64,000 nucleotides of DNA from UBA10348 sp002469915 (GTDB taxonomy: Bacteria; Bacteroidota; Rhodothermia; Rhodothermales; UBA10348), in NCBI GenBank assembly GCA_029249345.1, contig JAQWHM010000023.1:31947-95946 (forward strand), written 5' to 3'. The notes beneath the pieces are model-generated. The model saw only the letters and a program-made list of their open reading frames with translations. It made no database searches and had not been told where the DNA came from. The translations under genes were made by a program, and so were the position numbers. Every line of letters begins with the position of its first letter. Position 1 is the stretch's first letter. This document shows, in pieces, positions 60,143-64,000 of the stretch.

Positions 60143-61003
60143 CTAAAAAGTACAGGCCGAGTCATCTGAACTAACGAAATAGGATTTATAATTCAGGGCG
60201 TCTGAATTAGTACAGCCTCTGAGATTGAGTAATTCGACCGTTCGAAACTCAACGGGATGACTTTCACTTTGTAAGGAAATATAGCCGCTGGATAATAGCT
60301 GTCCGTCCATCTTGAAGGCTGCATCGAAGGAATCCACACTCCCACCGCCAATCTGCGGATGCTGGTATTCTAGCACCACATCGCCCTCAAGCCGATGAGA
60401 AATGAGAGAGTCACCCAATACGAGCACTTCTGCCGTTACCCAGTCATCTCCATGATAGGTCTTGGATGTTGAGTTTACGCAGTGCCTCGTAACCAGATTA
60501 CCCTCTATTTCAACGTGCGTACCTGGAGAACACAAATTGGAAGTTGTTCGATCATCTGTCCCGTTTCCTCCCAGCAACTGGACTTCAATGGAGATCGGAA
60601 AATCCTGCCCATCCAACATGGACGCCCCTGGAGGAGAATGAACCATAATTCCGGAATTTCGGAACGCCCAGCCTGGGCCTCCGGGTGCTTGTTCTCCCGT
60701 AAAACGATACTCAACCGAAATTAGATAATGCGAGAAGGGGGTCTCATAAAACAGATGACCAAATCGACCGTCAAATTCTTCATAGCCGTCGTATGCTACG
60801 GTTATTGCGCCATCAACCACCTTAAATGTCTCCGCATAATTCTCACCATATGGATAGCCTGTAATTTTGGGGGTCCATCCGTTCAGGCTTTCGCCATCAA
60901 AGAGCTGAATCCATTCTTCGGCAGCCGGATCGATACTCGTATCAGCCTCCGAACCACAACCGACCATGAAAAAGACGAACAGAAGGACAAATGGGCGATA
61001 CAT
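60143..61003 (-). CDS. DUF1080 (3-keto-disaccharide hydrolase-like) lipoprotein
   Basis: 286 residues. Lipobox FFMVGCGSE (Cys16). The DUF1080 lamin-like beta-sandwich spans about 30-255: WIQLFDGESLNGWTPKITGYP, FRNSGIMVHSPPGASMLDGQDFPISIEVQLLGG, and GYISLQSESHPVEFRTVELLNL. The domain family includes enzymes acting on 3-keto-glucosides. After the domain comes a GCTNSDALNYKSYF, SSDDSACTF motif, a Cys-paired repeat like those found near the end of secreted Bacteroidota proteins. It starts 2 nt after the DinB stop, in a three-gene operon. Confidence 0.9.
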   Translation of the reverse strand: MYRPFVLLFVFFMVGCGSEADTSIDPAAEEWIQLFDGESLNGWTPKITGYPYGENYAETFKVVDGAITVAYDGYEEFDGRFGHLFYETPFSHYLISVEYRFTGEQAPGGPGWAFRNSGIMVHSPPGASMLDGQDFPISIEVQLLGGNGTDDRTTSNLCSPGTHVEIEGNLVTRHCVNSTSKTYHGDDWVTAEVLVLGDSLISHRLEGDVVLEYQHPQIGGGSVDSFDAAFKMDGQLLSSGYISLQSESHPVEFRTVELLNLRGCTNSDALNYKSYFVSSDDSACTF

Positions 61004-61005
61004 AA

Positions 61006-61533
61006 TCAGAGATATCTTTCGTTGATGACATTCATGTGGTGCTCGCAGTGACCCGCGATAATCCAGACAAGCGAGCGGACCGAGAATCGCACGTCAGAGG
61101 CTATGCCGGCCTTCCCAAAACCAGCTTGGTCTAAGCTCCCAATCAAGCGCAAAGAAGCTGATCGAACGGTCTCAAAGTCTAGGGAAAGATCCGAAAGAGA
61201 CCGGTTTACAAACGGCTTCTCGTCCATGAACACATCTTGGTCCATGCCGGGTAGAGCCGTTTCGTCTCCTCTACCAAATCGAAGCAGTCGATATGAAAAC
61301 ACCCATTCGGTGTCCACCATATGCCCCACTACTTCCTTCAAGCTCCACTTCCCTTCTGCATATCTGAAATCGGCCCGCTCATCTGAGTGGCCTTTCAGCA
61401 ATTGAGTCATTCGAGATTGCTGATCTGACAAGAAGTCGACAATGTCTCCGTCTGGGACTGAACTCACGTAGCCAGAATAAAAGGGATTAAACTCTTCAGG
61501 TTCTGGGCGAGCGGAACGAAATGTCGTCATCAC
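61006..61533 (-). CDS. DinB-family protein
   Basis: 175 residues, four-helix-bundle DinB/YfiT fold. The metal-binding His triad is visible: GKWSLKEVVGHMVDTEWVFSYR (first His) and IIAGHCEHHMNVINERYL (second and third). Such proteins are thiol-dependent transferases or unassigned metal enzymes; E. coli DinB polymerase is unrelated. It lies 4 nt after the lipoprotein gene and 2 nt before the DUF1080 gene, so all three are probably made together. Confidence 0.9.
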   Translation of the reverse strand: MMTTFRSARPEPEEFNPFYSGYVSSVPDGDIVDFLSDQQSRMTQLLKGHSDERADFRYAEGKWSLKEVVGHMVDTEWVFSYRLLRFGRGDETALPGMDQDVFMDEKPFVNRSLSDLSLDFETVRSASLRLIGSLDQAGFGKAGIASDVRFSVRSLVWIIAGHCEHHMNVINERYL

Positions 61534-61537
61534 TTAT

Positions 61538-62122
61538 CTAGTCCACGGCCTCAAAGACCACATTTTGCAATAGAATATCAGATTCAAACTCAACGCCAGA
61601 ATCGAGTCCGTTGCACGTGTTGGGGACCTGCATACTTCTAAGACCACCCAAGGCATCCATCTGTAAAATGACGTGATCTTGAGGAAGACGATCTGGATAG
61701 AGAATGAGCGTTCCATCACGAACACCGTAAAGTCCCCTAATATCCGATCTGCAAGGAGCTGTAGGACCAATATCTTGCCCCGATTTTACCGCATACCGGT
61801 TGTATTGAAGAATCATCCGGTAATACCCGTTATCCCTCAATTGTAATTGACCCCACTCGAGAACGCGATGCCGGGTCACGACGTCTCCTTCTTTTTTAAA
61901 ATTGACGCTTTCCGGCAGTCGTCCGTCCAAAAACTTGGTATCAATATCAGCGTAGGCAATCTGCTGCCTAGATACATATTTCAAATGCCACGTATCCTTC
62001 AAAATGCGCGAAGGTGGAGTGCCAAATGTGTCATCTTGGAGTCTTGATTCCTCTCCAAGCGGCTCGAGCGGATCGCATCCTATAAAAAGGATGCAAACCA
62101 AAATGGTAAGTCTGGCAAACAT
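61538..62122 (-). CDS. Unrecognised lipoprotein
   Basis: 194 residues with a signal and lipobox (ILVCILFIGCDPLEP, Cys16), so it should be an outer- or inner-membrane lipoprotein. The rest is soluble and beta-rich: WHLKYVSRQQIAYADIDTKF, RVLEWGQLQLRDNGYYRMILQYNRYAV, GLYGVRDGTLILYPDRL, GVEFESDILLQNVVFEAVD. The order of strands resembles small lipocalin-like lipoproteins (strand-turn-strand with GxY), but no signature allows a family name. Two Cys (near 127 and 172) may form a disulfide. First gene of the operon with DinB and DUF1080. Confidence 0.65.
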   Translation of the reverse strand: MFARLTILVCILFIGCDPLEPLGEESRLQDDTFGTPPSRILKDTWHLKYVSRQQIAYADIDTKFLDGRLPESVNFKKEGDVVTRHRVLEWGQLQLRDNGYYRMILQYNRYAVKSGQDIGPTAPCRSDIRGLYGVRDGTLILYPDRLPQDHVILQMDALGGLRSMQVPNTCNGLDSGVEFESDILLQNVVFEAVD

Positions 62123-62220
62123 AGTAATATCCGAGTACGGCGGGACCGAACAGACTACTACTCAAACCGGTTTAGTGCAAGCCTATTCATTTACACAGAA
62201 AGCAACGATTGACAACCGAA

Positions 62221-62652
62221 CTATACCCGGTCCTCATCTGCTTTCCAATTGGCAATAGACTGCTTAATCTCTTTCTCACTGGTACCATTCGAGGCTGCGT
62301 TTGAAGCGAGAGCATCCCATTCCTCATCCGGAGCAAATCTCAAACCGATAATCTGACGCATGGTCAATGCTGGATCTATAAGTGATCCATGACGAACGAA
62401 ATGGCGTAAGTTTTCTTCGGCGCGAATAGCACGATCCTGAGCTCGCAGGGCAAATATCCTTGCCCAGAACATGACAAAAAATAAGCCAAGGAGCGTTGCT
62501 GACTGAAGCGATGCTCCGTGCTGATGATCGGTACCCCAAGAAACCCATAGATATACCAAAGAACCGATAAACGTCAGCACGACAATTCCAAAGGTTACGT
62601 AGTGGTACATGGGTACCATTTTCGCGTGATCATCGTAATTCTGGGTAGACAT
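62221..62652 (-). CDS. DUF6526-like small membrane protein
   Basis: 143 residues from ATG 62650-62652; the frame starts 11 codons earlier but the ATG here follows GGAATTACCT and gives the conserved start MSTQNYDDHAKMVPMYHYVTF. Two membrane helices (about 18-39 and 53-70) are followed by a cytosolic helical tail (LRAQDRAIRAEENLRHFV, QIIGLRFAPDEEWDALASN). This is the layout of DUF6526 as I remember it. Function unknown. Confidence 0.75.
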   Translation of the reverse strand: MSTQNYDDHAKMVPMYHYVTFGIVVLTFIGSLVYLWVSWGTDHQHGASLQSATLLGLFFVMFWARIFALRAQDRAIRAEENLRHFVRHGSLIDPALTMRQIIGLRFAPDEEWDALASNAASNGTSEKEIKQSIANWKADEDRV

Positions 62653-62818
62653 AGGTAATTCCGTTGTGATTTTGGTGAGCCCCATAATCCGTCACAGAAT
62701 AGCACTATTGCAAGTCGAATATCCGGCTTTCGCCCTAAGAATTGGTATCATCAAATCAGTGGACGGAGGCGCGACCTAAAGCTACGTCGGCCGAGTAGAT
62801 GTGGAGTTATCGAACTCC

Positions 62819-63069
62819 TTAATTGAATACGTCGAACAGATAAGCATATTTGACAATCAGTCCTTTGTGAAGGGCTTCTCCCGGGAAGTCCTGACCGTTC
62901 GGGTCCATACTCTCAAGACGGTTAATAGAATTGTACACGATGAATAATCCTGTATTGGCCTCCTGAAGCCAACCAAAACGAACCTCATAGACCATTCCTC
63001 GGTCTGATCATTGTACTGTCCAAGAGCCTGCAAATAGATGCGTGGCGTAAAGGAATAATGTTGAAGACG
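62819..63069 (-). pseudogene. Frameshifted C-terminal remnant of a DUF5916-type protein
   Basis: Directly after the AhpD-like stop one frame reads LQHYSFTPRIYLQALGQYNDQTEEWS, and after a one-base shift another reads VRFGWLQEANTGLFIVYNS, then NGQDFPGEALHKGLIVKYAYLFDVFN and a stop at 62819-62821. TPRIYLQALxQYND joined to RFGWLQEANTGLFIVYN is characteristic of the C-terminal outer-membrane-barrel part of DUF5916 proteins. Only about 80 residues of such a protein of several hundred are present, and the frame is broken near 62985. It is the leftover of a deleted gene. Confidence 0.75.
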
Positions 63070-63070
63070 T

Positions 63071-63676
63071 CTAGGTGTGCTGCCAGTTTTCCGGATCGTC
63101 TGAATCACCGGGAGAAAGTCCAAGCAGGTCTCCAGATGTCTCCACCCCAAGACCCAGCACGGTTCGATTGGCGTAGTTGAAGTAGGCAACGACCTGGTTA
63201 ATCTCCAAAATCTCTGCGTCCTTCCACCCCCATCTCCACATCTCTTCAATCTCATTCATACGCAGAGAAAATGGAGCCAACGTGAGCGTACGAGCATAAT
63301 GAAAGACCTCCTCTTCTTTTTCTGAAAAGGCGCCTTCAAATCGTTCAGAATCAAGGGCTTCACGAATCGCTGCCGCGCGGATCGGATCATCTATCAACCG
63401 CTTCAATCCCTCAAAGTGATGATCTACACAATACCAGCACCGATTCAATAGACTGACATAGACGCCAATGGCTTCGAGCAGCCATTTATCTACTTCGTTG
63501 TCCGCATGGTGCAACACATTCTTGTAGAGCATCATGTGGCCTTCCATGGTGTGGGGGCGCAGGCTGTGCGCCATCATGATATTGTCTACGTTATTCTGCG
63601 GCCCAGCCACGCGTTTGTACAGCTTCTTTAGCTTCCCTTGTGCTTCTCCAAAGGGAATAGTGCGAATCCAACTCAT
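63071..63676 (-). CDS. Peroxidase-related / AhpD-like protein
   Basis: 201 residues, all-helical carboxymuconolactone-decarboxylase superfamily. The redox motif CWYCVDHHFEGL near residue 80 (CxxC then His) is the AhpD active site, and EALDSERFEGAFSEKEEEVFHYARTLT is typical of the uncharacterised peroxidase-related branch. It may reduce peroxides or act in thiol redox control. It starts 3 nt after the stop of the gene at the right edge, and a DUF5916 remnant begins directly after it, which suggests a deletion at its 3' side. Confidence 0.9.
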   Translation of the reverse strand: MSWIRTIPFGEAQGKLKKLYKRVAGPQNNVDNIMMAHSLRPHTMEGHMMLYKNVLHHADNEVDKWLLEAIGVYVSLLNRCWYCVDHHFEGLKRLIDDPIRAAAIREALDSERFEGAFSEKEEEVFHYARTLTLAPFSLRMNEIEEMWRWGWKDAEILEINQVVAYFNYANRTVLGLGVETSGDLLGLSPGDSDDPENWQHT

Positions 63677-63679
63677 GGG

Positions 63680-64000
63680 TTACTGCTTGTTTTGGGCTTC
63701 GTGTATGGCTTGTTCGGCAATCTGCGCTCGGTCGCTTAGCATGGTCAATTCCCTGCGAAGCTCATCAAAGCGTACGTAGGCCTCATTGCCAGGACGCTGA
63801 TCCGCCGAGGAGGTCATACTACCCAAATAGCCAATCTGGCTGAGTAACATCGGTGGGGGGTAACTATCTGAATTGTCGGTTTCAAGCTGCGAAAGCACAT
63901 AGTTGAGCTCATCTGTGGGTGAGTTCGATACATCCGGCAATCGACGTCTTCTGTCTCTATTCCCTTTTTCCTTGATTTCAGCCTCGGATGGGACGTTTTC
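63680..64000 (-). CDS. C-terminus of a larger protein, 5' end beyond the window
   Basis: The frame is open to position 64000 with no start that is needed; 106 codons are visible. The end reads MLLSQIGYLGSMTSSADQRPGNEAYVRFDELRRELTML, a helical hairpin resembling the C-terminal tail of sortilin-like BNR-repeat proteins of this lineage, which end in a LSQLxYLYGMxxxADQxPGxDAYxR pattern. This is a resemblance from memory, not a search. A basic stretch KEKGNRDRRRR precedes it. The 3' end lies 3 nt before the AhpD-like gene, so they are co-transcribed. Confidence 0.5.
   Translation of the reverse strand, partial: ENVPSEAEIKEKGNRDRRRRLPDVSNSPTDELNYVLSQLETDNSDSYPPPMLLSQIGYLGSMTSSADQRPGNEAYVRFDELRRELTMLSDRAQIAEQAIHEAQNKQ

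Noticed and set aside
62857..63255. 132-codon frame across the AhpD-like gene and the DUF5916 remnant
   Set aside because: Its first half is the AhpD-like gene in another frame and its second half is the broken remnant; not a gene.

Overview
The window looks like a chromosomal segment of a Gram-negative bacterium from the Bacteroidota-related lineages, most likely Rhodothermota or Balneolota. Evidence: type IX secretion (T9SS) C-terminal sorting domains on surface proteins, PorV/PorQ-like and TonB-dependent outer-membrane proteins with a carboxypeptidase-regulatory-like N-terminus, a complete menaquinone operon, a YfhO membrane protein, weak Shine-Dalgarno use with several TTG/GTG starts, and a system-I cytochrome c maturation cluster. 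No tRNA, rRNA, CRISPR array, insertion sequence or prophage was seen. The assignment is inference from gene content, not from a database search.

Layout. 1-9.1 kb: the 5' part of a haem c lipoprotein, then an outer-membrane trio on the minus strand (TonB-dependent receptor, large T9SS-sorted protein, PorV/PorQ-like barrel) behind a strong TTGACA/TATATT promoter with a leader of about 400 nt. 9.1-17.7 kb: housekeeping genes (serA, engB, sucD, tatA, add, aroA, an MGMT-family gene, an SPFH protein, murB). 17.7-20 kb: ccmB-ccmC-ccmD-like-ccmE, with a Cys-type CcmE. 20-24 kb: mgtE, rsmA, a TPR protein, bioY. 24-28.6 kb: metH, preceded by an 82-nt gap that can fold as an H-type pseudoknot, and an alpha/beta hydrolase. 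28.7-37.1 kb: menF-menD-(small unknown)-menH-menB-menA-menC-menE, tightly packed and mostly overlapping, which takes chorismate to DHNA-CoA and also carries the prenyltransferase. 37.2-39.6 kb: two bacterial-microcompartment shell proteins, one with a Rho-N/SAP-like tail, followed by a YbbR-domain protein and a membrane protein, with no BMC enzyme nearby. 39.9-47.9 kb: envelope polysaccharide genes (two UDP-GlcNAc 2-epimerases, two glycosyltransferases, YfhO, a PlsC-type acyltransferase). 48-52 kb: a small barrel protein, an M28-like lipoprotein lacking catalytic residues, a secretin C-terminal stub, a 435-bp non-coding gap with a nested inverted repeat, and an apparently active M28 peptidase. 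52-57 kb: GAF-GAF-PP2C phosphatase, phosphodiesterase, barrel protein and a T9SS LamG protein. 57-64 kb: a small gene broken at a G9 tract, a choice-of-anchor-B protein, a DUF1080/DinB/lipoprotein operon, a DUF6526-like protein, a frameshifted DUF5916 remnant, an AhpD-like protein and the C-terminus of a further protein that enters from the right edge.

How the genes fit together. The Men operon feeds a menaquinone respiratory chain, and the Ccm genes mature its c-type cytochromes, such as the one at the left edge. MetH, SerA and BioY cover methyl-group, serine and biotin supply. Surface biology dominates the rest. The points most worth a second look are the metH pseudoknot leader, the enzyme-less BMC shell pair with the Rho-N-like tail, a set of long perfect inverted repeats lying inside reading frames (22.6, 31.9, 43.3, 46.2 and 51.7 kb), and the G9-tract frameshift at 57.2 kb.
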